From positions 1 to 51,706 of the forward strand of contig DATMAG010000077.1 of the NCBI GenBank assembly GCA_035560235.1: a stretch of 51,706 nt of DNA, written 5' to 3'. Shown here piece after piece: positions 8,701 through 17,517 of this stretch; the first letter of the stretch is position 1; each line of letters opens with the position of its first letter. This stretch comes from DASRDU01 sp035560235. GTDB lineage: Bacteria > Acidobacteriota > Blastocatellia > RBC074. Below the pieces are notes generated by a model. That model was not told the DNA's origin and did not search any database. It was given only the letters and a program-made list of their open reading frames with translations. The translations under genes were made by a program, and so were the position numbers.

Positions 8701-11700
8701 TGATACAATCGCTTCACCAATCAGTGCGACTTCGGCCAGCGGGGCCTCCGTCAATCTGGTCGGCACGGTGACTGATCCTGACGGCGACGCAGTAACCTGG
8801 AAGTGGTTCGACGGCACGACGCAGATTGCCAGCGGCAGCGGCTCAACCGCCAACGTCACGGTCACGCTCGCGCTCGGAGCGCATGCGATCTTCCTCGAAG
8901 GCACCGACAGCAAGGGCGCGAAATCCAGCACTGGCGCACAGACCGTGATTGTGCGCGACTCGGTGCCGCCAGTGATCGGAGACATTCCGGCCAACCAGAT
9001 GTTTGAAGGCGACACGCTTGGCGGCAAGGTCTTCACCTTCACCAACCCGACCGTGACCGACAACATTGATCCGGCTCCGAAGCTTCAGGTCAACGGCGTG
9101 CCTGCGGGCAACAAGTATCCGGTCGGCACTACCACCATCACCTTCATCGCCACCGATTCCAGCAACAACCAGGCGACGAAGTCCTTCACCGTGACGGTGA
9201 AAGACACGCAGAAGCCGACCATCAGCGGCGTGCCTGCGAATCAGACTTTTGAAGGCGACACGCTCGGCGGCAAAGTCTTCACCTTCACCAGTCCGACGGC
9301 GACCGACATTGTCAGCGGCAACATCAACGTAGTGGCGAGCGGAGTTCCGGCGGGCAATCTCTATCCGGTCGGCACTACGACTGTCACTTTCTTTGCGACC
9401 GACGGCGCGGCCAATCAGGCGACGGCTTCATTCACCGTCACCGTGACTGACACGAAAGCGCCGGTCATCAGCGGCGTTCCGGCAGACATCGTGGCTGAAG
9501 CGACTTCGGCGGCGGGCGCGGCAGTCAGCTTCGCGCTGCCGACGGCGACCGATATTGTTGACGGCAACGTCACAGTGCTGACGGACAAGGCGTCCGGCTC
9601 GACCTTCCCGATCGGGACGACGACGGTCAACTTCACCGCGAAGGATTCACACAACAATACCGCGACGGCAAGCTTCAGGATCACGGTGCAGGACACGAAA
9701 CCGCCCGTCTTCAGCAACGTTCCGGCCAACCGGACAGTAGCGGCGGCTTCAGCGTCGGGCGCAAATGTGACCTTCGACCTGCCAGCAGCGAAGGATGACG
9801 TTGACGGATTTGTCTCAGTCCTCGCCAGCCCGGCCTCAGGGGCGCTCTTCCCGGTCGGCAACACGACCGTCACCTTCACGGCGAAGGATTCACGCAACAA
9901 CACTGCGACGACATCATTCGTGATTACTGTAGTGAATGTCCCGCCGCCGACCATCAACGGCGTTCCGGCAGACATTACTGCCGAAGCGACTTCACCGCAG
10001 GGCGCAGTGGTGACTTACACCCTGCCGACGGCGGTCAGCGGGCAGGGCGCAGCGCTGCCGGTTCAGACGACGCATCCGTCCGGCTCGACTTTCCCGATTG
10101 CCACGACGACCGTTACTTTCACAGCGACCGACAACCTGGGTCTGACCTCGCAGAAGACTTTCAAAGTTACGGTCGTTGACACGAAAGCGCCGGTCATCAG
10201 TGGCGACACGCCGAACATTACAACTGAAGCGCCGACACCCGCCGGAGCGGTGGTGAATTACACGATGCCGACGGCCAGCGATCTGGTTGACGGCCCTGTG
10301 CCGGTGAACACCGATCATCCATCCGGCTCGATCTTCCCGATCGGCACGACGACGGTGACGCTGACAGCGAAGGATTCGCGCAACAACATGGCCACGCGCA
10401 CCTTCACCGTCACGGTGCTGGCCGAAGTGAATTATCTGATCTCGACGTTTGCCGGTATCGGCATCTACGGCAACGGCGGCGACGGCGGTCAGGCGACCTC
10501 GGCGCAGTTCAGACAGATCGTGGCCGTGGCGCGCGACAAGCAGGGCCGCCTGCTCATTCTGGATGCGGGCAGCCGTAACCTGCGCCGGGTTGAACTCGAT
10601 GGCACGATTGCAACAATTGCCGGAAACGGATCGAACGGCAACGGCGGCGATGGCAAGCAGGCCACCGGCGCACAGTTCGGCACGCCTTCCGGCCTGGCGG
10701 TTGATGCGAACGGCAACATTTATATCTCTGATCTGACCTACAACCGCGTCCGCGTAATTGCGCCGAACGGCGTCATCAGCCACTTCGCCGGTGATTCGAA
10801 CGGAGCGCCCGGCTCAACCGGCGATCAGGGGGGAGCGGCAGGCGCGAAACTGCGGCAGCCGCGCGGACTGGCAGTTGACCCGCAGGGCAATCTCTTCATC
10901 GCCGACAGTGGCAATCATCGCATTCGTCGCGTGGACGCAGCGACGAAGATCATCACAACCGTGGCCGGAACCAGCGCGGCTGGTTACAACGGCGATGGCG
11001 CACTGGCCACGACGCTGAATCTCAATAACCCGCTGGCGGTGGCGGTTGACACGCAGGGCAATCTCTACATCGCTGACACCTTCAACCAGCGCATTCGCCG
11101 CGTTGATGGCGCTTCGCAGATCATGACCACACTGACCGGCAACGGCACAGCAGGTTTCGGCGGTGATGACGGCCCGGCGAATCTGGGCCAGGTCAGCAGC
11201 CCGGCAGGCGTGGCCGTTGACAACCTCGGCAATGTGTTCATTGCGGACACCAATAACAACCGCGTGCGCCGCATCTCGAAGGCGACAGGCAAAATCAGAA
11301 CGGTGGCCGGAACCGGCACCCTCGGCTTCGGCGGCGACGGCGGCCCGGCGGCACAGGCGCTGCTGAGCGGGCCTGCGGCGGTGGTCAGCGATGAAACCGG
11401 CAACACGGTCTTTGTGGCTGATGCGGCCAATCTGCGCGTGCGCAAGCTGATGAGCGGCGCGGCCAACAAACCGCCGGTGATCACTTCGAACATCGGCAAT
11501 CAGACGCTGGCGAAGAATCAGACGCTCGACATTCAACTGACGGCGACCGATGAGGACAACGACAGCGTGACCTTCTCGCTCGTCAACGCTCCGGCGTTTG
11601 CGACGATCATCAATCCGAATCCGGCACAGCGCACGGCGACATTGCATCTCGCGCCGACACAGGCCGGGACGTTCAATGGCATTCAGGTGAAGGCTGAGGA

Positions 11701-14233
11701 CGGCAAGGGCGGCTCAGCCACCACTGCGGCTTTCAGCCTCACAGTCAACGATCCGCCGCCGGGCAACCAGCCGCCAGCGGCCACTGCGGGCGCGCTGCCT
11801 GCGATGATCGAAGCGACCGGCCCGGCTGGCGTCACAGTCAGCCTCACCGGCAGCGGCTCCGATCCTGACAACGATCCGCTGAGCTTCACGTGGAAGGACG
11901 GCGTGACCGTCATCGCCACGACCGCGAATGCCAGCGTCACGCTCGGCCTCGGCACGCACAGCCTGACGCTGACGGTGAATGACGGCAAGGGCGGAACCTT
12001 CACCACTCAGGCACAGACTGTACTCGTCAAGGATTCAACGCCGCCGGTCATCAGCAACGTGCCTGCGAATGTGACTGTGGCTGCGACCTCAGCCGCCGGA
12101 GCAGTTGTCAGTTACACGATGCCGACGGCTGCAGACACGGTCAGCGGCAATGTGCCGGTGACTGCCGATGTCGCATCGGGCGCGACCTTCCCGGTCGGCA
12201 CGACTACGGTTCATTTCACCGCGCAGGATGCCTCGAACAACACGGCGATGGCTTCGTTCACGGTGACGGTGACTCCGCAGAGCGGCGGCCCCTGCAACTC
12301 CGGCGATCAGAGCTACTCGATTTCGACTTACGCCTTCAATGGCATGTACGGCTACGCCGGTGACGGCGGCCCGGCCACGTCGGCCACAGTCCGTCAGATC
12401 AGCGCCGTAGCGCGCGACAAGAACGGCAATCTCTACATTGCCGACAGCAGTTCCCGCGTGGTGCGCCGTGTGGATGCCAATGGCACCATCACGACGCTGG
12501 CGGGCATTTCCTCAAATGGCAATGCGGGCGATGGCAAGCAGGCCATTTCGGCCACTTTCGGCTCTCCGGCAGGGCTGGCGGTTGACAGCAAGGGCAACGT
12601 CTACATTGCCGATTCATCCTTCAACCGCGTGCGCGTGATTGCGCCGAACGGGGTCATCACTCACTTTGCCGGCAACTCAGCGGGCGATCCCGGTTTCACC
12701 GGCGACGGTGGCCAGGCATCAAGCGCGAAACTGCGGATGCCGCGCGGACTGGCCATTGACAAGGATGACAACCTTTACATTGCCGACAGCGGCAATCATC
12801 GCATTCGCCGCGTGGACGCCGTGACGAAGGTCATCACGACGGTGGCCGGAAACGGCGTCGCCGGGTACGGCGGCGACGGCAGCAGCGCGGTGATGGGCAA
12901 TCTCAATCTGCCTGTTGATGTGGCGGTTGACACGCAGGGCAACATTTACATTGCCGATTCGCTCAACCACCGCGTCCGGATGGTTGATGCCGTCACGCAT
13001 AACATCTCGACGGTCATCGGCACCGGCACTTCCGGCTTCTCAGGCGATGATGGCCCGGCCACGAGCGCGCAGCTCAACACTCCGTCGAGCGTGGCAGTTG
13101 ACTGCAGCGGCAATCTGTATGTGGCCGACGGCACCAACTTCCGCATTCGTCGCGTGACCAGAGTAACCGGAAAGATCAGAACCATCGCCGGTCAGAGTCA
13201 GGCCGGATTCGGTGGTGATGGCGGCCCGGCCACGAGCGCACTGCTCAGCCAGCCCACAGCAATTGCCATTGATGAACCCGGCACCAGTGTGTTCATCGGT
13301 GATTTCGGCAATCAGCGCGTGCGGCGACTGGTCGGCCTGAATACGCCGCCGAACAGTTCGCCGACGGTCGGCAACATTGCGAACCAGACGCTCAGCAAGG
13401 GTCAGGTGCTCGATGTTCAGGTCTCGGCCAGCGATCCGGACAACGATCCGGTCACTTTCAGCCTGAGCAATGCCCCGGCCTTCGTGACGCTCAGCAACCC
13501 GAATCCGGCGCAGCGCACGGCCACGCTGCACATCGCTCCAGGCGCGAATGATCTGGGCAGCTTCGGCAACATCATCGTCCAGGCCAGCGATGGCAAAGGC
13601 GGCACGGCCCGGAGCAATCCGTTCTCGATCACCGTCAACAACACCGGCACGACCAATCGTCCCCCGGTCGCAGTCATTGTCGGTGGCGCGGCGGTGTCGT
13701 ATGACGCAACCGGCACGAGCGGCGCGACCGTGGCGCTTGACGGTTCTCAGTCGAGCGATCCTGACAACGATCCGCTGAGCTTCCAGTGGAACGAGGGCGC
13801 GACGGTGCTCGGCAGCACGGCGAAGATCAATGTGCCGCTGAGTGTGGGCAGTCACACTGTCACGCTCACGGTCAGCGACGGCAAAGGCGGAACAAACACG
13901 GCGACACAGACGATCACGATCAGGGAGTTTGTGCCGTCGAACGATCCGGTTTCGCTCAACAAGATCGATCCCACTTCGGGTCGCCAGGGGCAGACGCTCA
14001 ACGTCACGCTGACTGGCACCGGTTTCCAGCCGGGAGCCAAAGTCACTTTCAGTGGTGAAGGCATCACCGCGACAGTGACGGCGCTGACCAGCACTCAGAT
14101 CATCGCGAAGGTGACGATTGCTCCGGATGCGCCGGTCGGATCCGGGCTGTCCACGCGCCGCAGCGTGACGCTGATGAACCTCAACGGCACGACTTCAACG
14201 CTCAACAAAGTCTTCGCGGTCTTCCCCAGATAA
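5777..14233 (+). CDS. Giant surface repeat protein: NHL propellers, HYR, cadherin/PKD-like and IPT/TIG-like domains
   Basis: A 2818-residue protein. Residues about 28-48 form an N-terminal membrane or signal segment. Residues about 80-870 hold irregular NHL-like propeller repeats. A cadherin-like and a PKD-like domain occupy about 873-1062. Six HYR domains of about 81 residues follow (1064-1552), each beginning with a motif like PVISGVPA and containing FPVGTTTV. A second propeller (1552-1895) has repeats like AGTGTLGFGGDGGPA and NLYIADT.N.RIRRV. Cadherin- and PKD-like domains and a seventh HYR domain run to about 2170. A third propeller (2178-2520) copies the second. Another cadherin/PKD pair and a C-terminal IPT/TIG-like domain (2723-2818) finish it. 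No enzyme motif is seen. Export and a role in adhesion or binding are inferred. AGGAG lies 9 nt before the start. No cell-wall or PEP-CTERM anchor is present at the C terminus. Confidence 0.85.
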   Translation: MNTLRFESNKSSSSRPYSKNSSSAGRRFRHSLLIAASVSALLLAGALIREQRSQAASEAGTPGNRLARMISQAGKSLRSALALNPAPVQSGQGSGYTISTIAGGAFGIDIPARSAPVAKPFLAARDPLGRGYYIVDDAPISGFARANLLRFINTSSQPVTLAGATINPGNIGLVAGGNTALLNILDNVAARDNTLDFVSGLAVSPDGNVVCLTTSTPSISAINVGTQDVTLANVTIPPGKVRVLFSSTDFALGRDTDSLHGLAVNFATQTFYYLYNINVVSPNPTPGVRGLVYSIDATRSPVVVAGDKDGDGKNRGDGTATTVNLVPINSIAIDSAGNLLLCEGKGTRDVPGLTIRKVTGTFMTQIATAHFPASVTVAPNGTIYVADGIQVIDSSHKAGSQISKVVGGNLVPVAGKSGQPCTDLTTGCGDGGNATDAFFSLPENSESAFQIAADDNGVLVPGFSIPGFEYSKVRYVNLSNTSISFPPSGGITIGPGKIDSIAGNGLASPYDTSLANYATLSEPGGIVADAQGNLFIGDYSNGKLRFVNRTQQNVTIFPGTVSAQTVPPGVMTSVNFDTGVTTNASGAVRSGNFSFIQELAITNNGVFIAVPQNGLSCTGLARSGIIYFLNTSSSPVTFGNSITVNPGEFQPVVGIAGKQRACAPGEGDGGAANAAPIFPADIVTDSAGNLYLAEVATGRIRKIDAATWTINTLSVLQGDGTPFTLSGPAALAVTSSGQLLIGDTKNDRVLRQNAPGDNKYTVIADRPKGVSRPRGLAADSNGDVFVLNAGSHQVLRIAASDSTVSVIAGTGTAGFGGDGGPSGSALLNLTRTLIGLNDDPTLQQAFSITRLPDGSLAFADTGNYRVRMLRKELNQAPVLAAIPDQTMLEGANLTVQFSATDQNAADTLTFTINGKPAFGTFTDNGNRTASLALAPGLTDSGVYNITITVSDGLLSDSKTFRLTVNDSNRSPVVAADTIASPISATSASGASVNLVGTVTDPDGDAVTWKWFDGTTQIASGSGSTANVTVTLALGAHAIFLEGTDSKGAKSSTGAQTVIVRDSVPPVIGDIPANQMFEGDTLGGKVFTFTNPTVTDNIDPAPKLQVNGVPAGNKYPVGTTTITFIATDSSNNQATKSFTVTVKDTQKPTISGVPANQTFEGDTLGGKVFTFTSPTATDIVSGNINVVASGVPAGNLYPVGTTTVTFFATDGAANQATASFTVTVTDTKAPVISGVPADIVAEATSAAGAAVSFALPTATDIVDGNVTVLTDKASGSTFPIGTTTVNFTAKDSHNNTATASFRITVQDTKPPVFSNVPANRTVAAASASGANVTFDLPAAKDDVDGFVSVLASPASGALFPVGNTTVTFTAKDSRNNTATTSFVITVVNVPPPTINGVPADITAEATSPQGAVVTYTLPTAVSGQGAALPVQTTHPSGSTFPIATTTVTFTATDNLGLTSQKTFKVTVVDTKAPVISGDTPNITTEAPTPAGAVVNYTMPTASDLVDGPVPVNTDHPSGSIFPIGTTTVTLTAKDSRNNMATRTFTVTVLAEVNYLISTFAGIGIYGNGGDGGQATSAQFRQIVAVARDKQGRLLILDAGSRNLRRVELDGTIATIAGNGSNGNGGDGKQATGAQFGTPSGLAVDANGNIYISDLTYNRVRVIAPNGVISHFAGDSNGAPGSTGDQGGAAGAKLRQPRGLAVDPQGNLFIADSGNHRIRRVDAATKIITTVAGTSAAGYNGDGALATTLNLNNPLAVAVDTQGNLYIADTFNQRIRRVDGASQIMTTLTGNGTAGFGGDDGPANLGQVSSPAGVAVDNLGNVFIADTNNNRVRRISKATGKIRTVAGTGTLGFGGDGGPAAQALLSGPAAVVSDETGNTVFVADAANLRVRKLMSGAANKPPVITSNIGNQTLAKNQTLDIQLTATDEDNDSVTFSLVNAPAFATIINPNPAQRTATLHLAPTQAGTFNGIQVKAEDGKGGSATTAAFSLTVNDPPPGNQPPAATAGALPAMIEATGPAGVTVSLTGSGSDPDNDPLSFTWKDGVTVIATTANASVTLGLGTHSLTLTVNDGKGGTFTTQAQTVLVKDSTPPVISNVPANVTVAATSAAGAVVSYTMPTAADTVSGNVPVTADVASGATFPVGTTTVHFTAQDASNNTAMASFTVTVTPQSGGPCNSGDQSYSISTYAFNGMYGYAGDGGPATSATVRQISAVARDKNGNLYIADSSSRVVRRVDANGTITTLAGISSNGNAGDGKQAISATFGSPAGLAVDSKGNVYIADSSFNRVRVIAPNGVITHFAGNSAGDPGFTGDGGQASSAKLRMPRGLAIDKDDNLYIADSGNHRIRRVDAVTKVITTVAGNGVAGYGGDGSSAVMGNLNLPVDVAVDTQGNIYIADSLNHRVRMVDAVTHNISTVIGTGTSGFSGDDGPATSAQLNTPSSVAVDCSGNLYVADGTNFRIRRVTRVTGKIRTIAGQSQAGFGGDGGPATSALLSQPTAIAIDEPGTSVFIGDFGNQRVRRLVGLNTPPNSSPTVGNIANQTLSKGQVLDVQVSASDPDNDPVTFSLSNAPAFVTLSNPNPAQRTATLHIAPGANDLGSFGNIIVQASDGKGGTARSNPFSITVNNTGTTNRPPVAVIVGGAAVSYDATGTSGATVALDGSQSSDPDNDPLSFQWNEGATVLGSTAKINVPLSVGSHTVTLTVSDGKGGTNTATQTITIREFVPSNDPVSLNKIDPTSGRQGQTLNVTLTGTGFQPGAKVTFSGEGITATVTALTSTQIIAKVTIAPDAPVGSGLSTRRSVTLMNLNGTTSTLNKVFAVFPR

Positions 14234-14251
14234 GCCCGCGACGCCCGGGCC

Positions 14252-14320
14252 GGAATTCAGCCCGGACTGGAAACGACCCTGTGCTGCCGGAAGGGTCGTT
14301 TTCAGGCCGGGCTGAATGCC
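14252..14320 (+). terminator. Long hairpin after the giant repeat gene
   Basis: A 29-nt arm (14252-14280) pairs with 14292-14320 at 26 of 29 positions around an 11-nt loop. It starts 18 nt after the stop codon and has no T tract, so it could be a terminator aided by another factor or an mRNA-stabilising structure. Confidence 0.55.
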
Positions 14321-14425
14321 TTGCCCGCCTCTCATCCTTCCGAAAAATGCCGGACACTTCTTCGCGCTGACTGCTGACGGCTGATTGTGTTACTCTGCCG
14401 CGCGTTGCGGGCGAAGCAGCCTTTT

Positions 14426-14514
14426 CCATTTTCCATTTTCAATTCTCCATTCCCTGGCAGTGTTTTGTGAGCCTGGCTCCTGCAAAATAATGGAGAATTG
14501 AAAATCGAAAATGG
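14426..14514. repeat. 26-bp near-perfect inverted repeat, AT-rich
   Basis: The arms 14426-14451 and 14489-14514 match at 25 of 26 positions around a 37-nt spacer. Their AT-rich composition (blocks like TTTTCCATTTTC) contrasts with the GC-rich surroundings. The repeat fills much of the gap before the ABC transporter. It resembles a small intergenic mobile or repeat element; no ORF is present. Confidence 0.75.
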
Positions 14515-14562
14515 AGAATGCTTCGTCAGCGCGACTGCTGACAAAGCGCACACGGAAAAAAG

Positions 14563-15318
14563 ATGAGTGTTCTGATCTCGGTTGAAGAATTGAAGAAAAG
14601 TTACGGCCCGGCGTCGGCGCTGCGCGGCATCAGCTTCGAGGTCGAAGTCTCTGAACTGACGGTCATCATCGGGCCGTCGGGCTGTGGCAAATCAACGCTG
14701 CTGCGCTGTCTGAACGGGCTGGAGATGTTCGACAGCGGGCGCGTTCGCATCGGTGACATCACGCTGGAACGACACTACGGCGCGACCGCGCCTGATCTGC
14801 AAACGCAACTGCGGCACCTGCGCGAAGAGGTCGGGATGGTCTTTCAGAGCTTCAATCTCTTTCCCCACCTGACGGTGCTGGAAAATGCCGTGCTCGCTCC
14901 GGTCGTGGTCAGAAAGATGGAACGCCCGGCAGCCGAACAACGGGCGCGCGAACTGCTCGCCAAAGTCGGCCTGAGCGACCGGATGGATTATTACCCGTCG
15001 CAGCTTTCCGGCGGGCAGCAGCAGCGCGCCGCCATCGCCCGCGCTCTGACGATGTCACCCAGAGTGATGCTTTACGACGAACCGACCTCGGCGCTCGATC
15101 CGAGCCTCGTCAATGAAGTCCTCGGCATTATGCGCACGCTTGATGATGAAGGGATGACTCAGGTCGTCGTCACTCACGAAATGCGCTTCGCGCGCGATGT
15201 AGCCGATCAGATTCTGGTGCTTGCTGACGGCGAACTGATCGAGTCGGGGCCTTCGGATGTCATCTTCACCGCGCCTCGCGACAAGCGGACGCGCGAATTT
15301 CTGCGGAGCTATCTTTGA
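14563..15318 (+). CDS. Polar amino acid ABC transporter, ATP-binding protein (GlnQ-like)
   Basis: A 251-residue ABC ATPase with all expected motifs: Walker A GPSGCGKST near residue 40, Q-loop VFQSFNLFPHL, signature LSGGQQQR near 150, Walker B VMLYDEPTSALDP, and H-loop VVVTHEM. The FQSFNLFPHLT segment is typical of the HisP/GlnQ polar amino acid subfamily. It would drive import by ATP hydrolysis at the inner face of the membrane. Its stop overlaps the next start (ATGA at 15315-15318), so it is translationally coupled to the fused binding protein-permease and almost certainly works with it. The bound amino acid cannot be determined. Confidence 0.95.
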   Translation: MSVLISVEELKKSYGPASALRGISFEVEVSELTVIIGPSGCGKSTLLRCLNGLEMFDSGRVRIGDITLERHYGATAPDLQTQLRHLREEVGMVFQSFNLFPHLTVLENAVLAPVVVRKMERPAAEQRARELLAKVGLSDRMDYYPSQLSGGQQQRAAIARALTMSPRVMLYDEPTSALDPSLVNEVLGIMRTLDDEGMTQVVVTHEMRFARDVADQILVLADGELIESGPSDVIFTAPRDKRTREFLRSYL

Positions 15319-16874
15319 TGGAAAAATCTCCTGCCGCCCGCGTCGGGCTGTTCGTGCTGCTCGTGGCTGCGCTGCTGTCTCAGGTCGGCGCTCAGGATCT
15401 GCGCTGGGGCGCTGATTCAGAAGGCGGCGCTCCTTACGTCTTTCAGGATCCGAAAAATCCGCGCAACCTGATCGGCTTTGAGGTTGATCTGGCCGATGCG
15501 CTGGGCCGTCAGCTCAACCGCCGCGCCGTCTTTGTGCAGAATCAGTGGGACGGTCTGATTCCGGGCCTGCAGCGCGGCAATTACGATCTGGCGCTGAACG
15601 GACTTGAGATCACGGACGACCGCAGGGAGCAGATCAATTTCTCGATCCCCTATTACGTCACCTCAACGCAGTTGAGCGTGAGAGTCGGAGAGAACTCCAT
15701 CAATTCGCTCGCCGATCTGAAGGGCCGGACTGCCGGGACGCTGAAATACTCGCTGGCGCAGCGCGTGCTGGAACGCGCTGGCGGCATCAACATCAGAACC
15801 TACGACGGCCTGATCAATGCCTATCAGGATCTGGCCAACGGGCGGCTCGATGCCGTGCTCAACGATTACCCGATTGCGGTCTATTACAGCAAGCCGAATC
15901 CGAAGCTGAAATTCACCGGGCCGCCCATCGAACGGGTGCTTTACGGCATCGGGCTGCGCAAAGGTGATGACGCGCTGCTCAAACAGATCAATGAGGCGCT
16001 GCTCGCCCTGATGAAGTCCGGCGAGTTGCAGCAGATTTACGAGAAATGGGGCATCTGGAACAAGGAGACTGATGAACTCTTCCGGCAGCTCACTTCAGGC
16101 TCGCAGTCACAGGCGCTCGATGATTACACTCGCACCGTGACTCGCAGGCTGACGTGGCGCGAGCGGCTGCGGCAGTATCTCAGTTACATTCCGATTCTGC
16201 TTTTTCAGGGCGCGCCGATGACTCTGCTCATCTCACTGCTGGGCATGACGCTGGCGGTCGCCTTCGGCCTGCTGCTGGCGCTGGCAAGTCTCTACGGAGT
16301 GCGCCCGGTGTCCTGGGCGGCGCGGGCCTATGTCGAAATCTTTCGCGGCACGCCGCTGCTGATTCAGCTTTACCTGATCTTTTACGGCCTGCCGAACATC
16401 GGCATCAGATTGTCACCGCTTGTGGCCGCAGTTGTCGGGCTGGGACTGAATTACGCTGCTTATGAGGCAGAAAACTATCGCGCAGGCATTCAGGCGATTC
16501 CGCGCGGGCAGATGGAAGCGGCCCTGTCGCTCGGCCTGACGCGCGCTCAGGCGCTGCGTTACGTCATCGTGCCGCAGGCCATGCGGCTGGTGATTCCGCC
16601 CGTGACGAACGATTTCATCGCGCTCTTCAAGGACTCCTCCATCGTCTCGGTCATCACGATGGTCGAACTCACCAAAGTCTACGGGCAACTGGCTTCGACC
16701 TATTACGATTACATTGGCGTGGGCATTCTGACGGCGGCGATCTATTTTCTGATGGGTCTGCCATTCGTCCGGCTGGCGCGCTGGGCCGAAACGCGGCTGG
16801 CCAGTGACAAACGAGTGACAACGCCCGCCCGCCGCCGCTGGTTCGGCATCGGGGCCAAACCGGTCGAAGGCTGA
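15315..16874 (+). CDS. Fused substrate-binding protein and permease of a polar amino acid ABC transporter
   Basis: A 519-residue fusion. Residues 1-26 form a signal segment. About 27-255 form an SBP_bac_3 domain (LIGFEVDLADALGRQL, then an NGLEITDDRREQINFSIPYY-like region). About 285-505 form a HisMQ-type permease with several membrane helices and the EAA loop (MEAALSLGLTRAQAL) that docks on the ATPase. Tethering the receptor to the channel replaces a free periplasmic protein; such fusions are known in several phyla. One permease polypeptide suggests a homodimeric channel. It overlaps the ATPase gene by 4 nt. It converges with the PEP-CTERM gene, with only 4 nt between them. Confidence 0.93.
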   Translation: MMEKSPAARVGLFVLLVAALLSQVGAQDLRWGADSEGGAPYVFQDPKNPRNLIGFEVDLADALGRQLNRRAVFVQNQWDGLIPGLQRGNYDLALNGLEITDDRREQINFSIPYYVTSTQLSVRVGENSINSLADLKGRTAGTLKYSLAQRVLERAGGINIRTYDGLINAYQDLANGRLDAVLNDYPIAVYYSKPNPKLKFTGPPIERVLYGIGLRKGDDALLKQINEALLALMKSGELQQIYEKWGIWNKETDELFRQLTSGSQSQALDDYTRTVTRRLTWRERLRQYLSYIPILLFQGAPMTLLISLLGMTLAVAFGLLLALASLYGVRPVSWAARAYVEIFRGTPLLIQLYLIFYGLPNIGIRLSPLVAAVVGLGLNYAAYEAENYRAGIQAIPRGQMEAALSLGLTRAQALRYVIVPQAMRLVIPPVTNDFIALFKDSSIVSVITMVELTKVYGQLASTYYDYIGVGILTAAIYFLMGLPFVRLARWAETRLASDKRVTTPARRRWFGIGAKPVEG

Positions 16875-16878
16875 GGCG

Positions 16879-17268
16879 TTACCGGCTCCGCTTTCCCTTC
16901 CTGATTCTTGACGCAGTGATAATCAGGCCCGTGCCGAGTAGCACGATCACAGCCGGTTCCGGCACAGCGAGGACAGACTCAGCTGCGGCTCTGGAAGCGG
17001 CAGTGACAGCCCCCCTGAAATAGTTGGGATCGGGTGCGGGCGAGAGGTAAGGATCAGCGTAATCAATCTGAATCCGGCTTGCTTCAACTGGTCTGAACTG
17101 TGTGTTGCTGTCTGTAAGTTCCGCCCGAATGAAGCCTGACTGGTCAGACAGCAGAACCGGATGACCGCTCACAATCCGGTCCGGCGTTACGGGGTCAGCC
17201 AGGCTGTCAGCAGACAGCACGATCAGAGGCACAACCACCACAGTCAGCCAGAGGACTCTACGGGGCAT
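16879..17268 (-). CDS. Small PEP-CTERM sorted protein
   Basis: A 129-residue protein with an N-terminal signal peptide (hydrophobic stretch of about residues 6-20) and a C-terminal sorting signal: AVPEP, a hydrophobic helix, then the basic tail RKGKRSR. This is the PEP-CTERM layout recognised by exosortases, which cleave the signal during export in organisms that make exopolysaccharide. The middle 85 residues match nothing I recognise. The start at 17268 is preferred to 17307 because AGGAGG lies 9 nt upstream. No exosortase gene is in the window, so one is predicted elsewhere in the genome. Confidence 0.8.
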   Translation of the reverse strand: MPRRVLWLTVVVVPLIVLSADSLADPVTPDRIVSGHPVLLSDQSGFIRAELTDSNTQFRPVEASRIQIDYADPYLSPAPDPNYFRGAVTAASRAAAESVLAVPEPAVIVLLGTGLIITASRIRKGKRSR

Positions 17269-17517
17269 TGGAGTAACCCTCCTGACTGATGAAACCATCA
17301 ATTGCACAAGACGCGCCTGACGCGGGCTGGAGGAAATAAGACGGGGGGAGCAACTTATCGGTCTGCCGTTTTCTCAGACGCTGTAATACTGCTGAATACG
17401 ATTGTCTGCCGGCTAATTGTCGAGGGTGGCGTCAGGTTACTGATTGCCGCGGGTACAGTCAAGCTGCGAGCCGGGATTTAACTTCGACATAATGTCTTTC
17501 TGTTCCAGGTTCTCTGA
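17269..17517. other. Intergenic region between the PEP-CTERM and S8 genes
   Basis: A gap of 249 nt between two minus-strand genes. It contains the Shine-Dalgarno of the PEP-CTERM gene at 17278-17283. I see no further gene, strong hairpin or clear promoter in it. Confidence 0.4.
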
